From CAYSRC01 sp964433495 (GTDB taxonomy: Bacteria > Bacillota > Clostridia > Oscillospirales > Ruminococcaceae): a stretch of 38,154 nt of DNA. The DNA lies in contig CAYSRC010000020.1 in assembly GCA_964433495.1 (NCBI GenBank), positions 1 to 38,154 of the forward strand, in the 5' to 3' direction. Positions 7,621-16,868 of the stretch are shown in pieces; the stretch's first letter is position 1; the number at the start of each line of letters is the position of its first letter. The notes beneath the pieces are model-generated. The model was not told where the DNA came from. It did not search any database and saw only the letters and a list, made by a program, of their open reading frames with translations. A program made the position numbers and the translations under genes.

Positions 7621-8745
7621 ATGGATACCCAAAGATTCAAAATTTGCACGGCGGCGCTCGCGGCGGCGTTTATCCAGCTTGTGTCGCTGACGTCCTGCGC
7701 GCCGTCGGGGGCGGCCCCGGGCGGCGGTGTCGCTGTCGATGTCGGCGGTGTGCGGACGAGCGCCGAAGCGGGGCGGGAGACCGCCGAGCCCGCGGACATG
7801 ACGCCCGAGGAACAGAGCCTTGCCGTCATAGCGGACAGCAACGGCAGGCACATCGAGATGAGCGCGCAGACGCCGGGCGGCGGCAGTCTGCGCATAGACG
7901 CCGCGGTGGAGGCGGACGGCGTCACGCGGGTCGGCTGCTACGATTATCTGCTCGTCCCCGTCGACGGCACGCTTCGCCGGAGCCTGCTCGAGGCCCGGTT
8001 CGGGGAGCGGGCGTCCGATTTTGTGTACGACGCGCAGGGGGTGTGGACGCTGACGGGTTCGTCCGAGGTTGGCGATTATTATTTGTACACCGCCTTTTAT
8101 CCCGCCGCGGGGGAAACGATCAAAGGTGAGCAGGGCTTTTTGCTCGAGTATCGGAATGTCGACCTCTATCCCTTCGAGGACAACCTACTCGAGACACCCG
8201 AAAACCCGGATATGACGCTGTCACCGGACAAGGCGGCCTCGCTGTGCGACGAGCTTGTGGAGTCTGTCGTCGGTCCGCAGGACGACTATGCTGTCGACTG
8301 CATCCACGCCTACGGGACGCAGGGCAGGCGGCCCTACTACAGGTTTGTGTACAAAAAGGTGCTCGACGGCATGACCGTGACAGCGTACAACGACATCATC
8401 CTGCTCGCCGACAGCGACGGGGTGCAAAAGGTATACGGCGCTGTCTACGACGTCGAGGAGGCGGAACTTCGGCAGCCGATCCTCTCGGCCGAGGCAGCGG
8501 CTGCCATCCTGTGCGATGACGTCGAGCGCCTGTCGATTGAAGGAGGCGAAACGCTTTCGGTCGGGCGGATCACCCCCGAGTACCTTGTGACGAAGGGCGC
8601 CGCGGGCAGCGCCTCGGTCGTGCCCGTCTGGCGGTTTTGGATAGGCGGCACGCAGGATCTGATGAACCTCAACCGCGACAGGATATTGGCGGTTGACGCC
8701 GTTGCGGGGGAGGTCATTCAGGAAGAGCGGGGCAACACCTTTTAA
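7621..8745 (+). CDS. uncharacterised lipoprotein
   Basis: This is a 374-residue exported protein. The start MDTQRFKICTAALAAAF is preceded by AGGGAGGTTTACC. A lipobox LTSC at residues 23-26 marks it as a lipoprotein anchored on the outer face of the membrane. A low-complexity linker follows, then two beta-rich segments with many aromatic residues. The C-terminal part (DLMNLNRDRILAVDAVAGEVIQE) has the look of PepSY/YycI-like repeats. It may belong to DUF6034 (memory only, unsure). It lies directly after the terminator of the BlaI/M56 operon, on the same strand, so partial read-through could link it to that sensor system. No enzymatic motif is seen. Confidence 0.8.
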   Translation: MDTQRFKICTAALAAAFIQLVSLTSCAPSGAAPGGGVAVDVGGVRTSAEAGRETAEPADMTPEEQSLAVIADSNGRHIEMSAQTPGGGSLRIDAAVEADGVTRVGCYDYLLVPVDGTLRRSLLEARFGERASDFVYDAQGVWTLTGSSEVGDYYLYTAFYPAAGETIKGEQGFLLEYRNVDLYPFEDNLLETPENPDMTLSPDKAASLCDELVESVVGPQDDYAVDCIHAYGTQGRRPYYRFVYKKVLDGMTVTAYNDIILLADSDGVQKVYGAVYDVEEAELRQPILSAEAAAAILCDDVERLSIEGGETLSVGRITPEYLVTKGAAGSASVVPVWRFWIGGTQDLMNLNRDRILAVDAVAGEVIQEERGNTF

Positions 8746-9184
8746 AGCGCCGCCCGCCGAAGAAAAAAACTTTTGGAAAAGAATAAACTGCGACCCGGAG
8801 CGGAGATACCGCCGGGCGGTTCGGAACCCCGGTGTCGGTTTTAACTGCGCTTAGGTTCGCGCGGAGGCATGAATGAACGGGGTCGAGAGGTTCCGCAGCT
8901 GCTTCAAAACCGTTCCAACATCCGAAAAGAACGGCGTCCCGCGGGATGTCATGGGTGCGTCAACAACCACTGTCAAAATTCCATCGAAGATTAACAAGCG
9001 AACAAATCCCGAAGGCCGGGAAGCGCAGCGGACTTAAAGCATTGCCCTCCCTTGAAAAATGAAAAGCCTCTCCCGCGCGGAAAACGATGAGAGGGAGCGG
9101 CCGCACCGGGCGGACACCGCGGCATTGACGAACAGCGCGTATACCTCAGTTCCCCTGCGGAGGATTTTTTGCGGCGTCCCTCGG
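8746..9184. other. gene-free interval
   Basis: No ORF with a believable ribosome site or family match is seen, and no hairpin repeat of the kind found near 4 kb or 11.7 kb. Only short GC-rich dyads are present. The right end leads into the promoter at 9185-9213. Confidence 0.5.
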
Positions 9185-9213
9185 TTGTAACCCGCGGCGA
9201 AATGTGCTACAAT
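9185..9213 (+). promoter_or_regulatory. sigma-70-type promoter
   Basis: TTGTAA (9185-9190) and TACAAT (9208-9213) are 17 bases apart, with an AT-rich start region after the -10 box. It lies 69 bases upstream of the ATG at 9283, with no other gene between. Confidence 0.7.
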
Positions 9214-9282
9214 CAATATACTGTTTATTGAAGACAAACACGCATCCTACCGCTGTTGTCGGCAAAGGGGGGCAGGACAGAT

Positions 9283-9990
9283 ATGCAGAGCAGGCAGGAC
9301 AAACGGGCGCGCTCGGCGCACAGACGGCGCAGGCGCAGACAGTTTATCGGCCTTTTGGTGTTCATCCTGTCGGTCGTGGGCGCGGCGACGCTGGTGACCT
9401 TTGCGGTGCGCGGCATCTCGTCCCTCGTTGTTGAGGACGAGTCGGAGCAGGATTTCCGCTCGCTCATTGCGCCGCTCGTGTCGATGGATCCCACGCCGTT
9501 TGACCGAATTGAGGACGCGGGCGAGGACGTGCTGCTCGAGTCCGCGGTGTGGGCGGCCATCTCGTATGAGGACACGAGCCGCTACTCCCGCAGCAGCGAC
9601 GGGCACATGCTTGTTCCGGCGGTCGACGTTGACAGGTATATCTCGCGCATGTACGGCCACGCCGTGTCGGTCACCCACCACACCTTTTCAAGCCGCGATC
9701 TGACGTTCACCTACGACGACAGCGTGAAGTCGTACGCCGTGCCGATAACAGGCATGGGGGGCGCATATTTCCCGCGCATCGACGGGGAGGAGACGTCGGG
9801 CAACACCAAGATTTTGACGGTCGCGTACACCCAGTACAACGGGACCGCGGCCGAGATCATCATGGGCACCGACAGTCAGAAGGTCGCAAAATACATGGAA
9901 TATGTCCTCGTCCGCGAGGGCGGCGACTACCACATCTACGCGGTGCGCACAAGCGACGCCGCGCCCGACAGCGCAAGCGCCGCCCCATAA
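9283..9990 (+). CDS. single-pass membrane protein of unknown function
   Basis: This 235-residue protein has a very basic cytoplasmic head (QDKRARSAHRRRRRRQ), one membrane helix at about 20-42 and an outside domain of about 190 residues. The ATG at 9283 follows AAAGGGGGGCAGGACAG; a TTG start at 9256 is possible but lacks a good site. The outside part has repeated short beta-prone segments (LTFTYDDSVKSYAVPITG, KILTVAYTQYNGTAAEIIMG). It has no cysteines or catalytic motif that I recognise. It is a single-gene unit between its own promoter and a perfect terminator. The topology resembles small envelope proteins of Clostridia, but I do not recognise a family. Confidence 0.82.
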   Translation: MQSRQDKRARSAHRRRRRRQFIGLLVFILSVVGAATLVTFAVRGISSLVVEDESEQDFRSLIAPLVSMDPTPFDRIEDAGEDVLLESAVWAAISYEDTSRYSRSSDGHMLVPAVDVDRYISRMYGHAVSVTHHTFSSRDLTFTYDDSVKSYAVPITGMGGAYFPRIDGEETSGNTKILTVAYTQYNGTAAEIIMGTDSQKVAKYMEYVLVREGGDYHIYAVRTSDAAPDSASAAP

Positions 9991-10006
9991 GGGGGATTTA
10001 AGCTGC

Positions 10007-10041
10007 AAAAACGGTTTATCCGATGAGGATAAACCGTTTTT
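10007..10041 (+). terminator. intrinsic terminator
   Basis: A perfect 14-base-pair stem, AAAAACGGTTTATC with GATAAACCGTTTTT, has a 7-base loop and continues into TGTTT. It lies 16 bases after the stop of the single-pass membrane protein gene. The A tract on the other side could let it act in both directions. Confidence 0.92.
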
Positions 10042-10317
10042 GTTTAGTGATAATGGGCCGTGTTGCAGCTGCCGGCCCTGCCGTCTTGCCTCAGACGCTG
10101 TGGGACGCTCGCGGCACGGTATCCGATTCCGTTTAAACCTGTATGTGCTTTTTCGGGGATGCTTGTCTGTCTTTACAACCTATCGTCGAGGTCCGCTTCC
10201 GTATTTTTAAATCCAAAGTGCGGCAGGGGGACACGGCTTCACCCGCTGTCGGGAATGGGCTGTCCCCGTCCGAAACAGCGCGAAGCCAACCTTTAAACTT
10301 AGTCTTATCGGGTGCGG

Positions 10318-10809
10318 TCATACAAGCCTCGAAACCGCAAAAACTGCGGCAGCAATTAAAAGGGTGAGCAGAAGGATTTCGTACCACGCGGGCGCGCTCA
10401 AGGCCCTCTTGCGCCCGTCCTCCGTCTGCCGGGGCCGCGGCCGCGAATGCGCCTGCGGCGGCGTTTCACGGGCTTTGGACAGCCCGCGCGCCGCGCGGGG
10501 GCGTGACGCCCGACGGTAGAGGGCAAGCGGGTCGCAGCGGTTCAAAATCCTCGAATAAAAATCGTCGAGCCACTGCGTATCATCTGCGCTGCACATGCTC
10601 GATTCGGAACAACCGGGCTCGTGCACGATCTTATTGCGGAGCCACCGACAGTGCTTGAGCTGCTTCAAATCGCTGCTCCACCCCCGAACGAGGAAAGAGC
10701 CGTCGGGGGTGTTTATCATCTCGTCGATATATGCGGACACCCGCCTGTCGTCGCCCAGCAGGTCGCCGCACAGCTGCTCAAGACGCTTGTAGGATTCTAT
10801 AAAGTCCAT
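10318..10809 (-). CDS. tail-anchored protein with HEPN-like motif
   Basis: This 163-residue protein has a helical N-terminal half (about 1-100), a proline/arginine-rich linker and a C-terminal membrane helix (about 143-161, YEILLLTLLIAAAVFAVSRLV) with no signal peptide. That is tail-anchor topology with the helical domain inside the cell. The segment LRNKIVHEP contains RN-x3-H, the short motif of HEPN domains, some of which are RNases. One motif alone is weak, and the fold needs a structure comparison. The start ATG follows GGAGGCAATCCACC. Upstream lies the broken 3' end of an IS1182-like transposase gene. The stop is 277 bases from the terminator of the convergent gene. Confidence 0.7.
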   Translation of the reverse strand: MDFIESYKRLEQLCGDLLGDDRRVSAYIDEMINTPDGSFLVRGWSSDLKQLKHCRWLRNKIVHEPGCSESSMCSADDTQWLDDFYSRILNRCDPLALYRRASRPRAARGLSKARETPPQAHSRPRPRQTEDGRKRALSAPAWYEILLLTLLIAAAVFAVSRLV

Positions 10810-10862
10810 GGTGGATTGCCTCCGAAATCGCTCTGCCCGTCCGCAGCGGTGGGTTTTGTCGG

Positions 10863-11566
10863 GGCCGTATGCGCTTCATATGCAAAGCATTTTAGATATT
10901 CTCCCTTGCGGAAAAGTCCGCTTTCCGGGTCTGTCACATACATTGTTGTTTCTTTCTCCTCGGACGGCTTGTTGTCATCGTCATCGTTCGGAAACGGCTT
11001 TTTGTCGTGTTCTTCCCGATCTTTGTTTACCTCATCAAACAGCTCTTTCACATAGCGTTTTGCCTGCTTTGGAACGGCCTTTTTCACCTGCTTTTTCAAG
11101 TTTGCGCTTGCCTTGATATGCGTCCCGTCCACAAAGATAGCTTCCGTGCTTAGATATCCCTCTTCCGCTGCCGCTTTCAGTACCCGGCGGAACGCATATT
11201 CCACTTGTTGCCGTTTTGAGCCGATGCTTGAAATTGTAGCTCACTGTCGAAAAGTGCGGCACGGATTCATTGATCGGATGCCCTATGAACCACCGATATG
11301 CAAGGTTCATGTTCACCTCTTCCGTCGTCCTGCGCAGCGAGGAAATGCCATAGATATGCCGGATCAAAACGATTTTGAACAGCACTACAGGGTCAACGCG
11401 GCCGCCCGTTGTCATCGCAGCACAGGTCTTCCACGAACTCATCTATCCTGCTGAAATCAATCGCCGCATCTATTTTGCACAGCAGATGATCCTGCGGCAC
11501 CATTTCTTCCAAGCTTACAAATTCGATCAGATTTCGGTTTCCTGCGTTCTTTACCGACATTTCCAT
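10863..11566 (-). pseudogene. IS1182-like transposase, N-terminal half, frameshifted
   Basis: Reading on the minus strand from ATG at 11566, MEMSVKNAGNR and SLEEMVPQDHLLCKID open the protein. The frame closes at a stop within GGGCGGCCGCGTTGACCC near 11400, while the adjacent frame continues RVDPVVLFKIVLIRHIYG. A second shift near 11215 leads to VEYAFRRVLKAAAEEGYLST, FVDGTHIKASANLKKQ and TDPESGLFRKGEYLKC. Homology stops at CFAYEAHTA (about 10863), so the C-terminal catalytic half is missing. I saw no terminal inverted repeats. It is a dead fragment marking an old insertion at the edge of the glycan locus. Confidence 0.88.
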
Positions 11567-11577
11567 TAACCCTTTTC

Positions 11578-11871
11578 ATTATACCATGATGCCCGCGTTA
11601 GCGGCCACAACAACACAAGCGAACAAAGTGAACGGTGTTGCATGGTTCAATGTTCTCAAGGCAAGCGCGAAGCGCTTAAGCGGCCGCACAGCGGCCGCGC
11701 AGCCGTGCAAGCGGCCCCTTGAGGTTATTATACCATGATACCCGCGTTAGTGGCCACAACAAAACTGTCGGCGCGAAAGCACCGACAGTTTTGCATGGTA
11801 CAATGTTCTCAAGCCATGTGCGAAGCGCATCAGCGTCCGCACAGCGGCCGCGTAAGTGACAGCTTGAGGTT
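11578..11871. repeat. two-unit hairpin repeat (149 and 145 bases)
   Basis: Units start at ATTATACCATGAT near 11578 and 11727, and GAGGTTATTATAC closes the second at about 11867. Shared ends are ACCATGATRCCCGCG...CATGGTWCAATGTTCTCAAG and an inverted pair TTCTCAAG...CTTGAGG. The central hairpin differs. In unit 2 it is AAAACTGTCGG/CCGACAGTTTT, a perfect 11-base pair; in unit 1 it is a shorter CAACAC/GTGTTG arm pair. The border GAGGTTATTATACCA and the CAATGTTCTC box also occur in the 183-base repeat near 4.2-4.85 kb, so both belong to one modular family. Confidence 0.8.
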
Positions 11872-12025
11872 ATTATACTATTTTCCCTCTCTTTACCAAA
11901 AAACCGTCTTTCGGCGGCCTTTTTCGACAGGCCGGAGGGATGCATTTGCATCCCTGTTTTCTATAAAAATCAAATGTGATATTGAATGAAGGTACAGCCA
12001 AGGTATGATGCAGCCGAATTTTACA

Positions 12026-12628
12026 TCAATAACCGAATGTTTTTTTGGCAAGCTCCATGCGCTCTATCACCGGGGCATCGAACGGACAGTTGCGCTCGCA
12101 GGAGCCGCATTTAAGACATTCACCTGCGCGATGCTCAAGCGTTTCGTAGTGCATGGCAACCGTTTCAGGCACCGAGTCGTGCGACAGCGCCAAATTGAGA
12201 TACTTGTTCACCGAGGCTACATCTATTTTGACGGGGCAGGGAGCACAATGACCGCAGTAGATGCAGCGCTTGGAGTATGAATGCTTCGACAGGGATGATA
12301 GCGCAGCAGCGTAATCCCTTGCAGAATCGTCTGTGGTTTCATAGGCCAATGCAACCTGTAGCTCTTCCACTTTGTTGTAACCTCCGAGCACCGACACGAC
12401 AGCCGGTCTTGTGAGGCAGTAATGGACACATTGACACGGTGTAATCGCTACGCTGAGCGGCGACACCGTGACAGATTCGGTGATCGCGTCCGGCTCCATG
12501 GGGATTCCGTGAATGCCGAAGAGCTTGGGTTCCATGATTTTAACTGTTTGTATACAGGGCATCCGCGTCGCCGACGACTCAAGCCGGCAAAAGCCTCCGG
12601 TCCCCCTCTGAATGCTATTCAAAAACAA
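12026..12628 (-). pseudogene. aldo/keto reductase with 4Fe-4S domain, 3' fragment
   Basis: Only the C-terminal half of an aldo/keto reductase of the ferredoxin-containing type is present. The barrel end TPCQCVHYCLTRPAVVSVLGGY is intact. It is followed by two cluster motifs, CIYCGHCAPCPV and CLKCGSCERNCPF, and the usual end ERMELAKKTFGY. The N-terminal catalytic part (Asp, Tyr, Lys, His tetrad), normally about 200 residues, is absent. The first 60 or so residues of the open frame do not look homologous, so the exact break is uncertain, somewhere around 12450-12560. It lies between the repeat at 11.6-11.9 kb and a frameshifted acyltransferase, in a decayed border of the glycan locus. Confidence 0.82.
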
Positions 12629-12669
12629 CGTTCAAACAAGATATTATTTGATCCCTTGATTCCGTCGAA

Positions 12670-13787
12670 TCATCCGTGTGCATTTTCCTGTTTGCCTGCA
12701 AAAAACCTGTTTAACAATTTGCGGAAGAGTTTTTTCCCGGGGACTTCGATAATGTGATGTAAAAGAACTGCAAGCACTAAAGTTAACAAAATATAGACAG
12801 CCTGCCAAACTGCTGCACCGACTGTAACACCGCTGTTAATCAGATAGTTGATGGTCTGTATGGAAAAGCTTTGACACAGATAGATCAAAAACGTGAGATT
12901 GGATGCATATTGTATCGGCCCGCTGCCTGCGAAACGATATAAAACGGAGGTTTCCGACAAAAGTGTAACGCCCAAAAGAACAAGGCCGAACACCGGTATA
13001 AAAACTATATTGTATAAATTGTAGTAACCGCCGAAAAACCTGCACAACAGTAACAGCCCTCCGACGGCTCCGACTGTGCCGCCGAGCAGCAGGGTTCGTA
13101 CAGTACCCACCTTCCATTTTTTAGCAGTTATTTGATGGATGTCGCAAAGCAGCATCCCGGAGACAAATTCGGGGATCCTGTACAACGGGTGGGCGTAGTA
13201 GCTGAGAAATGTATTTGAAATCGGGGCATGGATATTTAAGAGATAGAGGTACTCGGAACAACCCACACAAAACAAAAAGGCCAACCCAAGCCATTTCAAT
13301 TTGTTGAGCTTTAAGGAGTTGAGTATTCTATTCAATACCGGGAAAAGCATGTACAAAACAAACGCTGTGGCGATATACCAGCAATTATTGTTGTAGAAAA
13401 GGCCGTAAAATTTTTCGTGATCAAAGGTCTGCAAAAGCGCAAGATTGAAGGGCAGCACCAACAGAGTCTGCCTTCGAGACGGCGCAATCCCATATCCCGT
13501 TATTAGAGCAACTGCCATCATAAACAAGTATATCGGGTAGATGCCCGATATACGATTGATGATATATTTTTTCGTCTCGCCCTCTCGGCACAGCTTATCG
13601 CCGTAATTGTATCTCAGCACAAATCCGCTTATGATAAAAAACCGGTACAGCCGATTGCCCCGATGCTGATTAAGAAATCCGCCTCTGCCCATCCGATCGC
13701 AAACTGATAATGCATTCTGTTGTGGAACAAAAGCACCCAAAGCATTAGCATTATCCGAAGATAGTTCAGCCCGTGTAACTTTTTCAA
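12670..13787 (-). pseudogene. acyltransferase-3 family protein, one frameshift
   Basis: This polytopic O-acyltransferase of the OafA/Acyl_transf_3 type would acylate surface sugars at the membrane. Its N-terminus (KKLHGLNYLRIMLMLWVLLFHNR, with the family His) lies in a different frame from the rest. The frames join exactly at a run of six A (13636-13641 on the plus strand). With seven bases the product reads IGAIGCTGFFIISGFVLRYNYG, the expected family sequence. The likely start is TTG at 13787, nine bases after AGGAGG, giving about 370 residues and 9-10 membrane helices. It may be a sequencing or assembly error, a recent mutation or phase variation. It is the last gene of the minus-strand glycan locus. 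Confidence 0.85.
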
Positions 13788-13942
13788 CTTGAAAATCCTC
13801 CTCTGTTTTCTTCTCCTGATGCCGCAGCATTTGCAAAAAACAGGTGCAGTGTCTCCGAACACAGCGCGTTCTCAAAAGGCGCCGTGTTAACGCCCAAAGT
13901 TTTTCCCGTTGGATTATTCAAGCGATAAGCTTCGTGATTCAT

Positions 13943-15523
13943 TCACTCAAAATAACGCACAACGGTACGCTCATCCACACCATAGTGCCTACACCAATAC
14001 GAAAAGTGGGGATCGCCATGCGATATATCCGGCGTATAAAGATCTTTATACAAAGAATGAAGATTCAAATAATCCTCTTCAAAATCCCATTCACCCCTCA
14101 ACTGCCGCTCTACACAGCTTCTAATCAAATGCTCGTTATATCGGTTCTTTTCTCCGACGCGGGTGAAGCGAACATAATAGCTGTCCGCCGCAGAGATCAA
14201 CAGCATGGCAGCCGCCAAAACGATCCCTTTTACGACATAGCCATCGAATCGAATCGTCTTTTCCTTTTCTTTTATATCGGCTTCACTTAAAACTGCGGGA
14301 AATATCAAAAGCAGCAGGAGAAGGGCGGGTGTAATGATCCTGCAGCCGAAATACACTCCGACAACACAGGGAACGCCTATTATCACCATAGCTGCACCGA
14401 AAACCGTAAGATACTGCCTGTTTTCCTTTTGTACCGCAGTCACGTACAGCATGGCAAGGATGAACAGCACATAGGCAATGAGCCGAACATGTTCATTGGA
14501 GGACGGAATCAGAAAACCGAGCTCTATAACAGGCAGATAGGTGTTGATGATGCTCATCCCCACATCCTCGGGATAATAGCTCCGCAGCTCAACAACCGCC
14601 GTGTTATACGCCGCAACCGCATGGATAAGCCCAAAATAGACAGTGAAGGCGGCGCCGCAATACAGAATCACTTTTTTAAGCGTATTCCCGCTCGTTTTGG
14701 CCCTTGTGAAAAAGAAGACCGCCATACAGGCGCTGACAAATGCCGTAACAGCGCCGTTATCACGAAAAACGACGTCCAAAACAGCGGTGCCCAAGCCCAA
14801 GAGATCAAACAAACTCGACTTGCCCAACAGCAGCGCCCCCTGTCTGCCGGAGTGCATGACAAGCAATCCCACTGCGCTTATACAAAGCGCGCCGATTAGA
14901 TATCCGCTTACCTTTCTGGTGTGATAAAAATGATAAATCAGCAGACATATAAACACCACCACCAAAGCGGCGGTCAGACTCTCCATCCACAAAGACGCCA
15001 CAAGACAAAGGGTCAAAAACGAAACCCCTTTGCCGCGTGTGGGTTTTGGTCCATCCAAAATAACGGGCAGCAAGGCCGCTATCCAAAGCGTCAAAATTGC
15101 GGCGCCGACAAACAGCAGCCCCGCATAAAAATACACTTCGGTTTGGACAGCACGGCACACACACAGCTCCGCCGCACATGCGACAACAAGATATCTTGTT
15201 GTATTTTCTTTTTTTACTCTAAGCGCTTTCATCCCCAACAGAGGCAACAGCGTCATGGCCGCCACCATGCCTGCACGGTTCAAAAAAATATTCTGCTCCA
15301 AAATTCCGCATATCAGGGTGGAGAAAAACCTGCCGTTGATATGGCGCACCCAATATATGCAGTAGCCGGTGAGCCAACCGATCAATCCGCCGTTTTCGAT
15401 ATAAAGGCCGTCTGCAACCAACTGATCGTAGACTAAAGGGCAGTTGCAGTAGCTGTAGATAAACACCGCCGCAACAATTGCAACGGGCCAATATACCTTA
15501 TACCTATTCCAAAATTCCCTCAT
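13943..15523 (-). CDS. polytopic membrane protein (DUF6056/GT-C-like)
   Basis: This 526-residue protein has about 11-13 predicted membrane helices and a soluble C-terminal tail of about 85 residues ending FSYWCRHYGVDERTVVRYFE. The first outside loop contains VRHINGRFFSTL, a motif also present in the protein encoded at 20177-22021 (RNQINGRVASNL), which likewise begins MRE-W. Both resemble the DUF6056 or GtrII-like group of surface-glycan membrane proteins, believed to be lipid-linked sugar transferases (memory, moderate). The ATG follows GGGGAACCGAGAA. It lies between the epimerase gene and the broken acyltransferase gene. Its donor and acceptor cannot be read. Confidence 0.72.
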   Translation of the reverse strand: MREFWNRYKVYWPVAIVAAVFIYSYCNCPLVYDQLVADGLYIENGGLIGWLTGYCIYWVRHINGRFFSTLICGILEQNIFLNRAGMVAAMTLLPLLGMKALRVKKENTTRYLVVACAAELCVCRAVQTEVYFYAGLLFVGAAILTLWIAALLPVILDGPKPTRGKGVSFLTLCLVASLWMESLTAALVVVFICLLIYHFYHTRKVSGYLIGALCISAVGLLVMHSGRQGALLLGKSSLFDLLGLGTAVLDVVFRDNGAVTAFVSACMAVFFFTRAKTSGNTLKKVILYCGAAFTVYFGLIHAVAAYNTAVVELRSYYPEDVGMSIINTYLPVIELGFLIPSSNEHVRLIAYVLFILAMLYVTAVQKENRQYLTVFGAAMVIIGVPCVVGVYFGCRIITPALLLLLLIFPAVLSEADIKEKEKTIRFDGYVVKGIVLAAAMLLISAADSYYVRFTRVGEKNRYNEHLIRSCVERQLRGEWDFEEDYLNLHSLYKDLYTPDISHGDPHFSYWCRHYGVDERTVVRYFE

Positions 15524-15719
15524 TTCTCGGTTCCCCTAAAACAATTTATATACTGCATCCCTTCAATGCCCTTGCCTTAAAGAATAAGCCCATACACGAC
15601 CTACTTTTTCAACAAAGTACAACATCCCAAATAGTTTGTTGGATCGACTGAAAACTCTGTTAAAAAGTCCTTGTTAGCGACCCGTTTCCAAGCGGATGCA
15701 GAGACGGTATCCTCTTTTG

Positions 15720-16847
15720 CTAAACGCAGCGCACTCGCTCCCGCTCGTCAAACCACCGCTCAACGCTGTCGACAATGATCTTGCTCGGCGACACTTCGGG
15801 GACTACGCGCGGCTTTGTATAGTTGTGATACTCACCCAAAAAGCCCGGGATGCCGTCAAAATCGTTATCGAACACCTTGGCATTCCAGCCCAAGCCCTCG
15901 GTATCCTTTTCAACACTTGTCCTTAGGATAAGATACGGTTTGCCGAGATAGTAAAACTCCTGTTGGTTGCCGCAGCCGTCGGTTACGATAAACTCTGTCT
16001 GCAAAACGAGCCTAACAAAATCAAGGTATTCCTGCCGCGGCAAAAGCGTGATATTGGGATGCTTTGCTATATCGTCAAAGACGCCGAATTCCTGCATCTT
16101 TGCCCTTGTCTGCTCATGGTAGATAAAGACACACGCCATTGCATCGGCCATCGCCCTGACCTTTTCGGCAACCCTGCGCACAAAATCGGCGGACATAATG
16201 TTTTCCTGCCTGTGCAGCATAAACATGAAGTAGGGGCAGCCGGGCTGCTGCGGATGCCGCGTGTCCCCAATCCGCTCGACCGCGTCATACAGCGTCTCTA
16301 TCCCCGTGTTGTAAACGGTGTCGACCGCCTGTCCCTTAAATCTCTTCTGCGCATAGTCGGCGTGTATCTTCCCCGGGCAGAAATTCATCACGGAATAGCT
16401 TGAGCCGTAAAGCCTGTCGAACTCCTCGGGAAACGGCGACAGAAAATTGAATGACCTTAGACCGCTCTCTATGTGCGCATACGGCAACTTGAGCTTTTTG
16501 CACATCCACGCCCCCATCGTCGTCGTAAGCGTGTCGCCGTGCACCACACAAAGCGACTCTTTGCGCATTTCATTCGTGAAATACTCCCCGAGCAGCTTTC
16601 TGCCGTTTCGGGCTGTCCCCACGAACCAGCCGAGATAGTTCGATGCGTCTTTCTTCTTTGCCGTGTTGGCCTGAATGTCCATGTCGACAACAGACCGTGC
16701 CCGCTCAAGATACGGGCAGGACACAAGGTCGTTTTGACCCGTGGATATTATCCGCGTTTCAAAGCCCCTGTCCTTTGCGGCGTTGATCACAGGAAAAAGC
16801 TTCATCAGCTCTGCCTGTGTGCCTATGATAAAATGAAGTCTGCGCAC
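15720..16847 (-). CDS. UDP-N-acetylglucosamine 2-epimerase family
   Basis: This cytosolic enzyme would convert UDP-GlcNAc to UDP-ManNAc (or hydrolyse it). UDP-ManNAc is a precursor of teichoic acid linkage units and many capsules. The GT-B-like fold has FIIGTQAELMKLFPV at the N-terminus, then HGDTLTT, HIESGLRSF, FPEEFDRLYG, HRQEN and TDGCGNQQE, which correspond to the WecB/MnaA active-site blocks; the last is TDSGGxQEE in most homologues. The start is placed at GTG 16847 (VRRLHFIIG), seven bases after GGAGG, and not at the in-frame GTG 15 bases upstream. This gives 375 residues, a typical length. It lies 21 bases downstream of an acyltransferase gene in the same transcription unit. Confidence 0.88.
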   Translation of the reverse strand: MRRLHFIIGTQAELMKLFPVINAAKDRGFETRIISTGQNDLVSCPYLERARSVVDMDIQANTAKKKDASNYLGWFVGTARNGRKLLGEYFTNEMRKESLCVVHGDTLTTTMGAWMCKKLKLPYAHIESGLRSFNFLSPFPEEFDRLYGSSYSVMNFCPGKIHADYAQKRFKGQAVDTVYNTGIETLYDAVERIGDTRHPQQPGCPYFMFMLHRQENIMSADFVRRVAEKVRAMADAMACVFIYHEQTRAKMQEFGVFDDIAKHPNITLLPRQEYLDFVRLVLQTEFIVTDGCGNQQEFYYLGKPYLILRTSVEKDTEGLGWNAKVFDNDFDGIPGFLGEYHNYTKPRVVPEVSPSKIIVDSVERWFDERERVRCV

Positions 16848-16868
16848 AGCATTACCTCCCACAGTTTG

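Noticed and set aside
11578..11871. Integron attC sites
   Set aside because: The borders GGTTATTAT and CAATGTTC do not match the GTTRRRY/RYYYAAC boxes, and there is no integrase or cassette structure.
12026..12628. Intact ferredoxin-type oxidoreductase
   Set aside because: Only the C-terminal half of an aldo/keto reductase is present and the catalytic half is missing, so it is listed as a pseudogene.
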